From positions 992,001 to 1,056,000 of the forward strand of contig CAWUHX010000045.1 of NCBI GenBank assembly GCA_963922205.1: 64,000 nt of DNA. The letters are read 5' to 3'. Both the position numbers and the translations under genes were made by a program. The DNA comes from Romanomermis culicivorax. Its lineage: Eukaryota > Nematoda > Enoplea > Mermithida > Mermithidae. Of the stretch, positions 36,002 to 45,714 are shown one piece after another. The notes beneath the pieces were generated by a model that ran no database searches, had not been told where the DNA came from, and saw only the letters and a list, made by a program, of their open reading frames with translations. The stretch's first letter is position 1; each line of letters begins with the position of its first letter.

Positions 36002-36829
36002 ATGGAAGCCGTTTTCGTTACGTTTATTTGGACGTTGAGAGCCGCCTACGAGGCTTACGGTACATTGATTTTACAAATATTTTGAATTAAAAATTAATAT
36101 GTATACTATTTTATTATTATTATTAATTTAGAGCCGTTTTTAACGACGGCCGACATTGACGCGTGGGCGTCCGTCTTCTGGTAGGAGGCCTCGACGGACT
36201 TCAAGAGCTGGTGGAAAAGCCAGCGAGGGGTTGAATATCCGGCTAGACAGAAACCCTTTTGGGGTTTCATGAAACGTCTAAGCCAGATGTTTGAAAACCC
36301 TTCGCTGGTCGACGGCCACCTAGCCTCGCACCTGTGGAATATCCTCCCCCCAGGTGCGAGGGCTGAATGGGAAAACGCAGAGGGTCGCTACGTCGAGGAG
36401 AGGGTAAAACTAGCGCTGCCGCATTTCTAGTAAGTTCAGATGTTATAGTTAAAACACGTTGTAGACATATAAATTTTATATTTAATGAGAGTAAAATTAT
36501 TATTATAAGCTTTTACTACAATATTTCAAGATAAATATGCGTAGGTTAAAATGTGCTAACTGCAACATGTTACAGATTTCTAATTCATGTATATTAATGT
36601 ATGGTATATAGCTGAGTTGTCTTAAACTTAACAAAGAACATTTCTAGAATATTCTAGAAGCTTTCAATTATTTACACGATTTATACGATAAAATTTTACG
36701 ATAAAATAAAGGCTATTGATAGATCTTGTACCTATTACTAAACAGTTAAAATGATATATATTAGAGTAAAATTTTTGTTTAACTAAAATAGTTATTAAAT
36801 TTTGTAAAAATTTTAGTGGATACGCGTGA
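36002..36829 (+). CDS. GC-rich multi-exon gene, HMG-box-like product
   Basis: The exon model is 36002-36059, 36132-36429 and 36817-36829, with GT-AG introns of 72 and 387 bp. Splicing keeps frame at both joins. Exon 2 is markedly GC-rich in otherwise AT-rich DNA. One in-frame TAG (36182-36184) interrupts it, so the gene is either mutated, read through, or expressed from a downstream start. After the TAG the 81-codon stretch has KPFWGFMKRLSQMF, then NPSLVDGHLASHLWNIL, PPGARAEWENAE and a charged helix. This matches the HMG-box pattern of P-x-x-x-F-x-x-F, a Leu/Trp helix, a short turn and W/Y-x-x-A. A basic N-terminal strand is weak. DNA bending or packaging is inferred from fold resemblance only. 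Confidence 0.5.
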
Positions 36830-37387
36830 AACCTCTAGCGTGGGGTGCGACGGTGGCAGCGGCGGCGAAGGTCGATGTATATATGTATATTTTATTTTGT
36901 TTTTAAATTTTGTATATATGTATAATTTATTCTATTTTGTTTTAAATTTTGTATATATATTTTGTTTCAAATAAATTAAATTGAATTAAAATTAATAAAA
37001 TTTTTTATTTATTGCGTTTAATAGTAAAGGTAATTTCTTTAGAGTTCTACTATGAGTGTGTGTGTGTGTATGTGTCAACTTCGGGAATATAAAAAAGGGT
37101 TTACTGCAGTCAGATATTTAGAGATGTACGAGTAAACGATATGTAGAGAATATGCACAAACAGGTCTTAGGGTAAAAAGAACGTACAAGATAATTACATA
37201 GTACTGTAGAATTAAAGGAGAAAATAAAGGAAAGAAGGAGTAATAAAAGGAAGTTCATTTATAATTAGGAATAAATTAAAAGAATATTTCTAAACAATAG
37301 CTAAAGAGAAGGAGTGTATAAACAACAACTATAAGTGATTTTTTATTATAAAAAATGAGATGAAATGTACATATAAATATAACGTAT
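36830..37387. other. AT-rich convergent 3' region
   Basis: Lies between the left-arm plus-strand gene and the minus-strand capsid cluster. An aataaa-type polyadenylation signal (caaataaatt, near 36970) could serve the plus-strand gene. No open frame of note. Confidence 0.5.
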
Positions 37388-38786
37388 TTAAATACTATAA
37401 TCTGTAAAGGTTTCACGATTTTTATCAATCATTACGAGAGAGTCAAATTCTGCATATATAAGTGCTTCAATACCGCCATCTGGTATATCCTCTCCAAAAT
37501 TCATCTGTAAACTAGTGGTTCCTTCATGTACGAGTTCCCAAAAATTACCATCCATACCGCAAGGAGTCAAATCAAAAACAAAAACCGTGTTATGCCTTGT
37601 AAAAGAATTTCGAGTAATTTCATTACCCTTGTTATCTGTACCGATTCCTACACCCTCAAATAATTGTACAAAAGTGCGCAAATATTTGTTTTCTTTAAAA
37701 TTTAGCATATATGGTGTTGTAGGTAAGGTTGTAGTACCACTTGTTATTTTAATCTCGTTTAATCTGAAATGCTTAAAATTGAAGGGGCTTTGATTATAAT
37801 CACCCCTAGCAGCCGAACCATCAACGAGCGCCACAACGAGATGACGAGGTAAAGGACCTGTGAACAATGAGTTCAGAGGAGCTGAGCGACGACTAGTTGT
37901 TATGTATAGACTTGTAACATGACATCGACGAATAGGGTATTTTGCAGCTGTATTTTGTAACATGGATTCAATAGCTAGATTGATATTATCCGCAACTTCA
38001 ACTTTTTTAATAAATAGAGACATGCTTTTAACCTCGATTTTATAAGCTTCGTTGTCAGTAGATATAAATTTTTGCAAGCAAAAATCATCTCTATGTCTGT
38101 ATAAATCAATTTTCAAAGTACATTGATTCAATAGAAAACGTTCTTGCATAAATAGATCAGCGTGTATAGGAGCCATTAATTCAACAACTGCACTGTTTTT
38201 GAACATCTGAACTCTTTCCAAAGCACCCTTGTTTTTCTTTATATCGAGAACATCGCCATTTTCAAAAGCATAACCAGCAGCTGCAACATGTGTCGACTTA
38301 GCATCACGACCATAGTTCAATTCCGTTTCCAAATAAGATCTGTAAGCGTATCTATCCCCACTGAAATGTTAAAATGTTAAAATTAAAAAAAGGTAAACAT
38401 ACATTTAATTATAAAACTTACCTGTCAGATATTAATTTTCCATTTAAGTACATCTTGATCTGTTTAAAAAATGTTTTGCCGATCAAATTAATTGGTGCTA
38501 CAACATTTCCAGTAAGGTTATTGTTGGCGTCTGCTGTTAAAGTGCAAGCAGCGCCATTAGCTTTCATAATTCGAATAGTAAAATATATAAAATTTTTTGA
38601 TAAGTCCAACATATATGAATCAGGTGAAATAACAAACTCGTAAGGTCCTTCATTAGTACAAGGATTTTGTAACTGAATTTCAGACCAAAAACTTCTACGA
38701 ATAGCAACTTGTGTTGGAGGTACGGTAAATAAATCTAACTCCGTTTTACTACTAGGAGACGATGCAGCATCAATAAATTTACTCAT
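37388..38786 (-). CDS. Polinton major capsid protein (double jelly-roll)
   Basis: Exon 1 is 38786-38422 (121 codons plus 2 bases) and exon 2 is 38360-37388. The 61-bp intron has donor cag|gtaagt and acceptor ttcag, and splicing restores one 445-residue chain, the usual size of Polinton major capsid proteins. Exon 1 contains the strand blocks PDSYMLDLSKNFIYFTIRI and NLIGKTFFKQIKMYLNG. Exon 2 begins shortly before YLETELNYGRDAK and includes ARGDYNQSPFNFKHF and HNTVFVFDLTPC. This order is typical of the family often labelled F54H12.2-like in animal genomes. Trimers would form the icosahedral shell. The ATG overlaps the stop of the upstream gene as ATGA. No stop or frameshift is seen. Confidence 0.92.
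38361..38421 (-). other. Spliceosomal intron in the major capsid gene
   Basis: 61 bp, AT-rich, donor gtaagt and acceptor cag. The two flanking exons encode continuous capsid sequence only if it is removed. Confidence 0.9.
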
Positions 38787-39319
38787 TTTGAATAGATATC
38801 CTTGAAACCGACTACTCTACGTGGAGTCTTTTTTAAGAATGAGGAACGTCGTTTCAGGTGTTTACGTTTATGTTGTTTTTGATGTTGATGTTGTTGACGC
38901 TGACCATCATTTAACTTTTTATTGCTTTTTATATGTATCGTAGAATTTATATGTTTACGCTTCCCTAAACCTTTTCCTTTATGAATGCGCTCGCCCGTTT
39001 CGTGTAATAAGCTACCAGCTGCGTTTCGTCCATGCTCAGCAACACTTTCTTTAAAAGAACGACCTTCTACAACATCACCTGCAATTTTGGAACCTGCAGC
39101 AAGTGCATGCTTTCCTGCAGATTTTAACAAAGGCATAGCTAGACGCCACAAACTCTTAAAAAAATTACCAACTCCAGCTCCTTGATGTCTATAATAATAC
39201 GGGTATGCTGCTCGAAAACCTTCTAAACTACCACCTAATTGAAATTGATTATCTTGAATACTATGTTGATAAATTTTGATCCAGTAATCAACGGTTTCAG
39301 GAATAAATACGGTATGCAT
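38783..39319 (-). CDS. Basic minor virion protein, adenovirus pVI/pX-like
   Basis: 178 residues. After a 40-residue N-terminal part, there is a Gly/Ala-rich amphipathic stretch (GVGNFFKSLWRLAMPLLK, then AGSKIAGDVVEGR), and then a very basic Lys/Arg/His/Gln tail that includes several lysine clusters. Adenoviral and Polinton internal proteins with this layout bind genome and disrupt membranes. Here the assignment rests on composition, position before the major capsid gene and family knowledge. Its TGA overlaps the capsid ATG, so both are probably translated from one mRNA. Confidence 0.7.
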   Translation of the reverse strand: MHTVFIPETVDYWIKIYQHSIQDNQFQLGGSLEGFRAAYPYYYRHQGAGVGNFFKSLWRLAMPLLKSAGKHALAAGSKIAGDVVEGRSFKESVAEHGRNAAGSLLHETGERIHKGKGLGKRKHINSTIHIKSNKKLNDGQRQQHQHQKQHKRKHLKRRSSFLKKTPRRVVGFKDIYSK

Positions 39320-39453
39320 ATTTTGCTTTGAAAATCAAAAGGAACAACAACTAAATGAATTAATTAATTAAGAGGGTTTGCGAAAATTCAACCTGACGAC
39401 AACGTGTCCAAATGCAAATGAATGAATGAGTAAATAAAAATTTGATACTATGC

Positions 39454-40371
39454 TTATAGGAATAAAGGAGTACGTCGCCGAAAATGTAATTTAACTATAA
39501 CATTCCCAAACTGAAAGGGTATAAGCTCATTCATACTGTTTTTTATATTAATCTCGAGTACTGTAATTTCTTTCAATTGAATTGGTATATAGTGAGGTGT
39601 TTCATATAATGGACTCACATTATCTTTGTATTTTCCTTGAACATTTACTATACCTAAAAGCGGCGCTAAATTATTTCCAACAATCTGATTTTCAATAATA
39701 TTACAGTAAACATAAAAATTCTGTAAATCATTCAAATTTGGTGGTTGAATACCTAACATGTATAAATGATTAGTTCCAGGCTCGGCAAGAAAAACAGATT
39801 TGGATGGTGGAATATGTGTGTTAGAATTTTTTGGAGGTTTCTCTCCAACAGTATATAAGTTAATATTCACAGCTCTATTTAAAAAATCATCAGCAGTTGC
39901 ATAGGCCTCAGTATTGGTAGCGCCAAATCCGAGAAGCTCCATTAATCGTTTGCTTATTTCGATTTTACGTAAAATTGTACCACTTTTTATTTTCAAATTA
40001 ACTAATCCTCTACTTTGTTCATCATATGAAAACATGATTTCCATGTTAGTTCCGGCAATAGCTGCTCCAACTTTTGCATTCAACTCTTCAATTAATTCAG
40101 ATATGGTAAAGTAATGTTTTTCAAAAACTATTACTTTAATTTTTTTGACCTTATTTCCGACACCATCCGTAATTAACGTTATTACATTATCTCCACCATG
40201 ATTGGTAAATGTAGCCCAACTATAGGGGTATATTATTTCACTTAGTCCTACCTCCCAGCTTCCATCTAGTTTTAAACAGTAAGGTAGATGGGCTGAAAAA
40301 TCAGAGGGTTTGTTTCCATTTTTGCTATTACTAGGTAATGTGATATAAAATTGATCTTCAAAGGTTGTCAT
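39454..40371 (-). CDS. Polinton minor capsid protein (penton-like)
   Basis: 305 residues, uninterrupted. It starts MTTFEDQFYITLPSNS, followed by SWEVGLSEIIYPYSW. The second half has FYVYCNIIENQIVGN, then LLGIVNV and HYIPIQLKEITVLEINI, ending in a basic tip (HFRRRTP). This motif order is characteristic of the single jelly-roll vertex protein encoded next to the major capsid gene in Polintons. Its start overlaps the small membrane protein gene by 14 bp. Role: pentameric capsid vertex. Confidence 0.88.
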   Translation of the reverse strand: MTTFEDQFYITLPSNSKNGNKPSDFSAHLPYCLKLDGSWEVGLSEIIYPYSWATFTNHGGDNVITLITDGVGNKVKKIKVIVFEKHYFTISELIEELNAKVGAAIAGTNMEIMFSYDEQSRGLVNLKIKSGTILRKIEISKRLMELLGFGATNTEAYATADDFLNRAVNINLYTVGEKPPKNSNTHIPPSKSVFLAEPGTNHLYMLGIQPPNLNDLQNFYVYCNIIENQIVGNNLAPLLGIVNVQGKYKDNVSPLYETPHYIPIQLKEITVLEINIKNSMNELIPFQFGNVIVKLHFRRRTPLFL

Positions 40372-40666
40372 TATTTATAATGTTGTTTGCTGTTGCTATA
40401 GGTACAGTCTTCAATGAATTAGATGACTGTAATACGGTCGGTATGGGGCTAGGTAATAAATATCCTATACAAGCGCACAAAAGACCAACCCACAATTGTG
40501 TATTATTATTGTAGAGAGATAAATTTATTATAGCTGTAATGACTACAATGTATATTAGTATGACCTGACTGAAGAAAACCACTTCGTTTCGAGGTAGACG
40601 TTTTCCAAAAAACTCCCAAAGGCTAATGCGAGACGTTTCTGAATGCGTACTATTACTACTATCCAT
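40358..40666 (-). CDS. Small two-helix membrane protein
   Basis: 102 residues with hydrophobic segments at about 27-51 (VVFFSQVILIYIVVITAII) and 58-75 (LWVGLLCACIGYLLP). The block PRNEVVFFSQVI is one I know from small proteins upstream of the penton gene in many Polintons. The 3' end overlaps the minor capsid gene. It is likely a virion or replication-site membrane protein; exact role unknown. Confidence 0.75.
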   Translation of the reverse strand: MDSSNSTHSETSRISLWEFFGKRLPRNEVVFFSQVILIYIVVITAIINLSLYNNNTQLWVGLLCACIGYLLPSPIPTVLQSSNSLKTVPIATANNIINNDNL

Positions 40667-40836
40667 TTCAAAATAAAAAATTTTTATTTAACAACTAAAC
40701 ACTCATTTATAAATTTATAAAAAGGCGGAGCTACTAAAATAACCAATAAAATTATACAAAAATATAAAGGAGGCGGAGCTATCAAAGTGAAGTAAAATTT
40801 ATATATATATAAATACATATAGAAGGAGTTAACTTC

Positions 40837-41328
40837 TTACAAACGTGTACATAATTTATTTTGCAAGTGACCTTTTACAGAAAATTTACAATGAAAAAAC
40901 TTACAAATCAATTTATCATTATAAACAAAATTTGTGTTACTGAAACTTTTAAACATTTTATACATAGGAACATGTCGCACTTTATAATACAAAAAATATA
41001 AAGTATATATACCACAAACCCTACTATTAAAATTTTGTAAATGTTTCTTATTTGTATATATTATTAAAGCATTTTTGTTAATATAATTTATAAAAGCAGG
41101 AATAACTGGTGGTAAGCCATAAGAATCAAAATAATATACAGAGTTAGCATTATCAAAATACATAGCTATCCAATGACTTCCTTTTTGAAAAGATGTATCG
41201 GTGTTTGCAATTAAAGCCGCGGGTCTTTTAACTATCTTCGGTAGAGTATCGCAAGCAAAAACTCCTAAAAATTTTTGTGATAATAGCTCATCTTTTTGAG
41301 CATAATATGTCAATTCAAAGTTGTTCAT
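40837..41328 (-). CDS. Adenain-like cysteine protease
   Basis: 163 residues. The catalytic order of C5-type virion proteases is visible: His in [10 protein letters not shown], Asp in [10 protein letters not shown], Gln in [12 protein letters not shown] and Cys in [10 protein letters not shown]. Length fits the 160-200 residues of Polinton proteases. It would process capsid precursors. The start overlaps the end of the integrase gene by 14 bp. No interruption. Confidence 0.92.
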   Translation of the reverse strand: MNNFELTYYAQKDELLSQKFLGVFACDTLPKIVKRPAALIANTDTSFQKGSHWIAMYFDNANSVYYFDSYGLPPVIPAFINYINKNALIIYTNKKHLQNFNSRVCGIYTLYFLYYKVRHVPMYKMFKSFSNTNFVYNDKLICKFFHCKFSVKGHLQNKLCTRL

Positions 41329-42425
41329 CGTAATCGTCGTCGTCGTCGTTTTGTATATCCTTTTCTAAAATCCAACTGTTGAATTTTTCAGGATAACCCC
41401 ACCACTTCACAAGTACTCTATTCTGACCATCTGGTAATTGTTTAGTCTTCAAAACCATTTCAATTTTGTATTCTTTGATATTAGGATTAAAATCGATTTT
41501 CTGTAGTTCTTTTTCATAAAAACGTCCTTCTATATCTTCGCCTTCCAGATCTTGAATTGTATAAAGTATATGATTTCGGGTCTTCACAATATGTTTTACT
41601 TTGAAAACTTCTTCACTCCATTGAGGTAAATAACCTTTGTCAAATACACCTCTATGTTTACTAATTCGCACGTAATCTCCTATATCAATCTTAGACTTTC
41701 TAGTGTATAATCTTTCAGGGTAGAGTCTTTGCCATATAATTTTTTCGTTAGAATAATCTACATTAATAGGTTTTTCCTTAATAGATCTATGAACAGAGTG
41801 ATTGTAGTTGGAAACAACTGCGGGTAAAATATCAATCCATTTATAAGTGGTAAACTCTGTAAAATATTTAAATAATTTAGTTTTTAAAGTTCTATTAAAC
41901 CGTTCCACTATTGAACATTTAATGTCTTCGTTTTGAGAAGTAAAAAAAATGTATATGGTTAGTTTTCAATAATTTTTGGAAATCTTTGTTGACAAATTCT
42001 TTTCCTTTATCGCTACGCACTCTCCAAGGGATTCGACCTCTTTTTAAAATATTTTGAAAAGCATCACAAACATTCTTTGAGTGTTTTGATTTTAAGGGTT
42101 CAACCCATGCCTATTTACTTAATACATCTATACATGTAAGCATAAATTTGTATCCATCGTTAAAATCTGCTAAAGAAGACATATCTGCCAAATCAATTTC
42201 CCATTGTTGATCCATAGCTGTAACATAAATACGGTTACGTGAAAATTTTTTGTTGACTTGTTTATGTAGAGTATAACTATCTTGTTTTGAAAGCCAATCT
42301 TTAACATTTTTACGTGTAATTGTTTTACGATGCTTTCTAGCTTCAGCATATAATTTTTCAATACTAAAAAAAGCTGAGGGATTTCCGTGTAAATTTTTGT
42401 ATAATTTCGAAAGTAAGGTGTTCAT
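41315..42425 (-). pseudogene. Polinton integrase with chromodomain, two breaks
   Basis: Retroviral-type DDE integrase. The first Asp is in QQWEIDLADM, the second in RVRSDKGKEF and the Glu in CSIVERFNRT. An SH3-like region (GDYVRISKHRG) and a C-terminal chromodomain (VLVKWWGYPEKFNSW) follow. The preferred ATG is at 42425. A TAG at 42111-42113 replaces an expected Tyr after VLSK, and a run of eight T (41942-41949 on the plus strand as A) shifts the frame by one before the catalytic Glu. Both could be real damage, and the homopolymer could be a sequencing error. The order of domains is otherwise complete. Confidence 0.9.
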
Positions 42426-42429
42426 CGCT

Positions 42430-43290
42430 CTAGTACAAAGGAGTATACCGTCTAAGTGCTCTAACTTTGCGCCGTATCTTCTTTTCTGTCGAGTTTCCTT
42501 TATTAAAGAATGAATCGTCTTTGATATCTTCCTCGGCACCACTTGAAAATAAATCAACACCTTTCACAAGTGGTTTATTCAACCGCTTGACACTACTAAC
42601 TGCATGATCATCTGATTCTTTGGGAGGTGTATGGTAGGAGAGTTTCCGAGGTAAAGTGAATAACATTTTACGTAATGGGTTTCCTATAGCCTCTAATGGT
42701 ACATTATATTTTTTCAAAGCATTAACAAACTCATCTACTCCAAGCGTTTGCGTAATTTTTGAACGTTTACGAGACAAATCATGTAATAAATCAATAATAT
42801 GTGATCCTTCAATTAATTTTCCATCAATTAATACTTCACCTTGCTTATTAACATTTATACTAGGGTTACGTCGCACATGCTCCAATAATAAGGATGCCGA
42901 GCGTTTAAATGGTTTAGGAATACCGCTAAGTAACTTTTCATCATTCAACCAATTTTTTTCTTTTCGTTTCAAATTGTCACTATCCTTCTCATCTTCTTCG
43001 TTATCAATAACTTTTTGTTTTAAAATCACTGTAGTAGGTTGAGCCTTTCCATGTTCAAAAGTTAAATATTGTGGAAATAGTTGCGAGAACATTTTGTATT
43101 GTTCTTCAGGTGTTAACGTATTATCTTTCAAAATGCGCTCCAGCTCGTTACGATACATGTCAACTTGCTTAGCTATACCTGTCTTTTCATTTGAACTCGT
43201 CGTCGTCGTCGAAGAAGAAGAAACCTGAGAGTCATTCAGTTTATTCAGAACCTCCTGAGGTATAAGAGCAAATTTATTAGCAAATTTCAT
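42430..43290 (-). CDS. Conserved Polinton protein upstream of integrase, function unknown
   Basis: The first ATG gives about 286 residues starting MKFANKFALIPQEVL. Features are a Ser/Thr linker, an acidic-basic stretch, and the conserved core SGIPKPFKRSASLLLEH, LIEGSHIIDLLHDL and YNVPLEAIGNP, then a basic C-terminus. Proteins with this N-terminal block and core are common neighbours of integrase and small virion genes in Polintons. I know no assigned function. Possible DNA-binding or virion core component, from its charge. Uninterrupted. Confidence 0.75.
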   Translation of the reverse strand: MKFANKFALIPQEVLNKLNDSQVSSSSTTTTSSNEKTGIAKQVDMYRNELERILKDNTLTPEEQYKMFSQLFPQYLTFEHGKAQPTTVILKQKVIDNEEDEKDSDNLKRKEKNWLNDEKLLSGIPKPFKRSASLLLEHVRRNPSINVNKQGEVLIDGKLIEGSHIIDLLHDLSRKRSKITQTLGVDEFVNALKKYNVPLEAIGNPLRKMLFTLPRKLSYHTPPKESDDHAVSSVKRLNKPLVKGVDLFSSGAEEDIKDDSFFNKGNSTEKKIRRKVRALRRYTPLY

Positions 43291-43321
43291 TCTATAATAA
43301 TTTCTCTGTAACAAAACTTGC

Positions 43322-43645
43322 TTATGTAGATAATAAAACGGGTAGTACTAGAGGTAAAAATGCTCCACCACTTTGAACAATTCTTACACGTTTATTATGT
43401 AAATCTTTTTTCTTGTTTTTTTCGTGTCTAGTAGCTAAACCTCTGAGCAATAATTTATGTTTGGCCAATTTCTTTTTTAAGTTTGAATTAATAGGAATAT
43501 TACCGTTCAAAATGTTCAAACAAATTTCACATATACAACAGATCAAATCGGGGGAAGAATGTTGAAGAAAAGCATGTCTTTGAACACTATTTGAATTTTT
43601 CAACACATTGAGATCGTGAATATATTTCTTTAATCTAGAAGCCAT
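43322..43645 (-). CDS. Small conserved Polinton protein, possible membrane-active virion peptide
   Basis: 107 residues. Helical Cys-containing middle (DLICCICEICLNILNGNIP), basic stretch (KKKLAKHKLLLRGL), and a C-terminal QSGGAFLPLVLPVLL. Small proteins ending in a Gly-Gly-Phe-Leu-Pro hydrophobic tail after a lysine-rich part are common in Polintons and adintovirus-like elements, where similarity to adenovirus pX has been suggested. It lies just upstream of the 286-residue gene. Confidence 0.65.
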   Translation of the reverse strand: MASRLKKYIHDLNVLKNSNSVQRHAFLQHSSPDLICCICEICLNILNGNIPINSNLKKKLAKHKLLLRGLATRHEKNKKKDLHNKRVRIVQSGGAFLPLVLPVLLST

Positions 43646-43727
43646 ACAAAACAGACCATACAGTACAAAAAAATTTTACAATAATGACCAAATGATGAGT
43701 AAACATTGAAATATTTATTGTATTACA

Positions 43728-44189
43728 TTAAGATAGTAATGAAGCTTCATTTTGTATGACGATATTCAACTCTTCGCGTCTAGAAAAAGCACACAAGTTA
43801 TTCATATTCATAAAAAATAGTTTATGAGCTGTATCTAGTTTTAAAAAAAGATCTTCTACAAAAAAAGCACGAGTTTCGACCATATCCAACTCCGTCAGTA
43901 ATAGTCTAGCAAAACACCAAAATTGTGTAACTTTTTTACGTCCCATAGGTAAACCAACTTCACGCCGTAAATGGTTGCACGCCTTAGCTATGTCTTTGTA
44001 AAAAATCTTGGCTTCGGGTGAGAAACGAGTCCAAAACAAATCAGCTATTTCGCATTTCTGTTTGTTGTTTAGTATTTTACCTTAAATAAAAATACTATAG
44101 TTCAATAAATAGTTAAAGAAGAGATATAAATTTTTACCTTTTACTTTATTTTGCACCATTCTGACAAAAACTTCAAATGCAGCTGACAT
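43728..44189 (-). CDS. Spliced 134-residue protein, unknown function
   Basis: Exon 1 is 44189-44138, the intron 44137-44081 (57 bp, aag|gtaaaa to ttaag), and exon 2 is 44080-43728. The join keeps one frame and extends the open part by an N-terminal helix with the start MSAAFEVFVRMVQ. The protein is helical with many Phe and Leu and mixed charge (FSPEAKIFYKDIAKAC, VTQFWCFARLLLTELD). I recognise no domain. Uninterrupted and syntenic with virion genes. Confidence 0.6.
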
Positions 44190-44249
44190 CGTAATTGTCA
44201 CAAAACAAACGAATTATAGAAAAACGACCAACCTCTTCAAAATTCTCGA

Positions 44250-44684
44250 CTAGACTGATAAAGGGTATAATATTTTTTTCTGATTATGTAATAAAGCTAT
44301 CGTATCAATATATCGTAATCTACTTCCATTGATGTACAAGTTTTGAAATTTACTGCTTCGACCACAACAAGAAAATACGACAGGATTGAAAATATATATT
44401 TTGAAACACACTCGTAGTTGCATAAATTGTCTGTCATTCTGAGGACAATGTAAAATTTTTTCTACATAACGTAGTAAGGGTATTATATGTAATTTATAAT
44501 TTTCCCCTAATAATAATTTCTGATCTGTAACATTTTTTGTGTTTGGTATCGTAAAATCTGTAACATTTACAGGTTCTTCTTCATTTTCATAAAATTGAAA
44601 AGGGTATTGTACCCATACAATAAAAACAGCTATGAAAAGGATCACAGCGAGAGTGTTTAAAAAAATGTGTTTACTGTATATCAT
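44250..44684 (-). CDS. Putative membrane-anchored or secreted protein, unknown
   Basis: 144 residues. The N-terminus is an uninterrupted hydrophobic segment (residues 7-27, IFLNTLAVILFIAVFIVWV) preceded by one Lys, so a signal anchor is likely. The rest carries potential N-glycosylation sites (NVT twice, NGS) and four or five Cys. This fits a type II membrane or virion-surface protein. No family recognised. Confidence 0.55.
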   Translation of the reverse strand: MIYSKHIFLNTLAVILFIAVFIVWVQYPFQFYENEEEPVNVTDFTIPNTKNVTDQKLLLGENYKLHIIPLLRYVEKILHCPQNDRQFMQLRVCFKIYIFNPVVFSCCGRSSKFQNLYINGSRLRYIDTIALLHNQKKILYPLSV

Positions 44685-44742
44685 ATCGCTAAAATAATAG
44701 GATCCGACTAATCTGTATAAAGTTTTTTGTAAAAATGATGAA

Positions 44743-45399
44743 TCATTTAGGTGTATACAAAATCATATGATCATTGTCGGGGAATATATTAGATCTAAGT
44801 CGATATTTTTCAGGACATGTCTGTGTAAGATCTATTAATAAATAACCGTATGGTTTACTAGTAGCATCCTCATACGCCTCTATGAAATAATTTGAGGTAG
44901 TTGGAAAAATCTGTCGAGCCAGTGTGCGGACTTGTAATCTATCGCTTGGGTTTTTTAAAAGAATTAAATATTGAGCGTTTATCCTACTTGTACGCATTCC
45001 ATCAAAAAAGGCATTCTGAACTATATGTATAATTGATATATTCCAATGATGCGATCCTTTAGTAAAAAGTTGAGTTGAACTTTGATCATTCTTCATCTCT
45101 TGCATCATATCATCCATAATTAATAATTTAGGTGTATCTTTACTTTTCTGAAGTTCATTCAAATCAGGCGAACCTTGAATAAATTCTACATAAGAACATT
45201 TCTGAACTAATTCATCGTAAGCTTCTTGCCATTCCGAATAACACCAATAAATTTTCACAGGAGCAGGGTGAAGCATTTCTTTAGCAAAAATTACAAGTTT
45301 TTTAACAAATTGTGTTTTTCCTGATTTTGTTGGAGCAGAAACTATACAGTTAAATGGATATTTCCATATATAAAACTTTTCATCATCATCATTTGACAT
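44743..45399 (-). CDS. Genome-packaging ATPase (A32/FtsK-HerA type)
   Basis: The ATG at 45399 gives 218 residues. Walker A is in CIVSAPTKSGKTQFVKK, Walker B in PKLLIMDDMMQEM, and a downstream block SHHWNISIIHIVQNAF fits the sensor region. Length and motif spacing match Polinton packaging ATPases, which drive DNA into the capsid. Open and intact. Upstream, 45400-45714 has no gene. Confidence 0.92.
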   Translation of the reverse strand: MSNDDDEKFYIWKYPFNCIVSAPTKSGKTQFVKKLVIFAKEMLHPAPVKIYWCYSEWQEAYDELVQKCSYVEFIQGSPDLNELQKSKDTPKLLIMDDMMQEMKNDQSSTQLFTKGSHHWNISIIHIVQNAFFDGMRTSRINAQYLILLKNPSDRLQVRTLARQIFPTTSNYFIEAYEDATSKPYGYLLIDLTQTCPEKYRLRSNIFPDNDHMILYTPK

Positions 45400-45714
45400 C
45401 TCTTTTTGACAACAACAAAAACCAACCACCTTTTTACTTGAACAATTTTTAAAATTATTTTTTATTATTATTTAAAACAAAATGTTACATAATTATCAAA
45501 ATTACAATATAAAACAGTGCACATGTAAAACATAAAGATAGATGATTATATAAAATAGAATAGCATTACTGTATGCAAAATATACGCGCAATGTATGTAT
45601 GAAATTATATATATATAACAAGCAAATACGTAAGCAATTACATAAGCAATCAAAATATAGCTAATTAAAACATACAAACTGTAATGAATGAATGAATGAA
45701 TGTAAGCAAAACTT

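Noticed and set aside
36182..36206. A 25-bp intron removing the TAG in the HMG-like gene
   Set aside because: gtaggaggcctcg...tcaag is far shorter and GC-richer than the other introns and has no acceptor tract.
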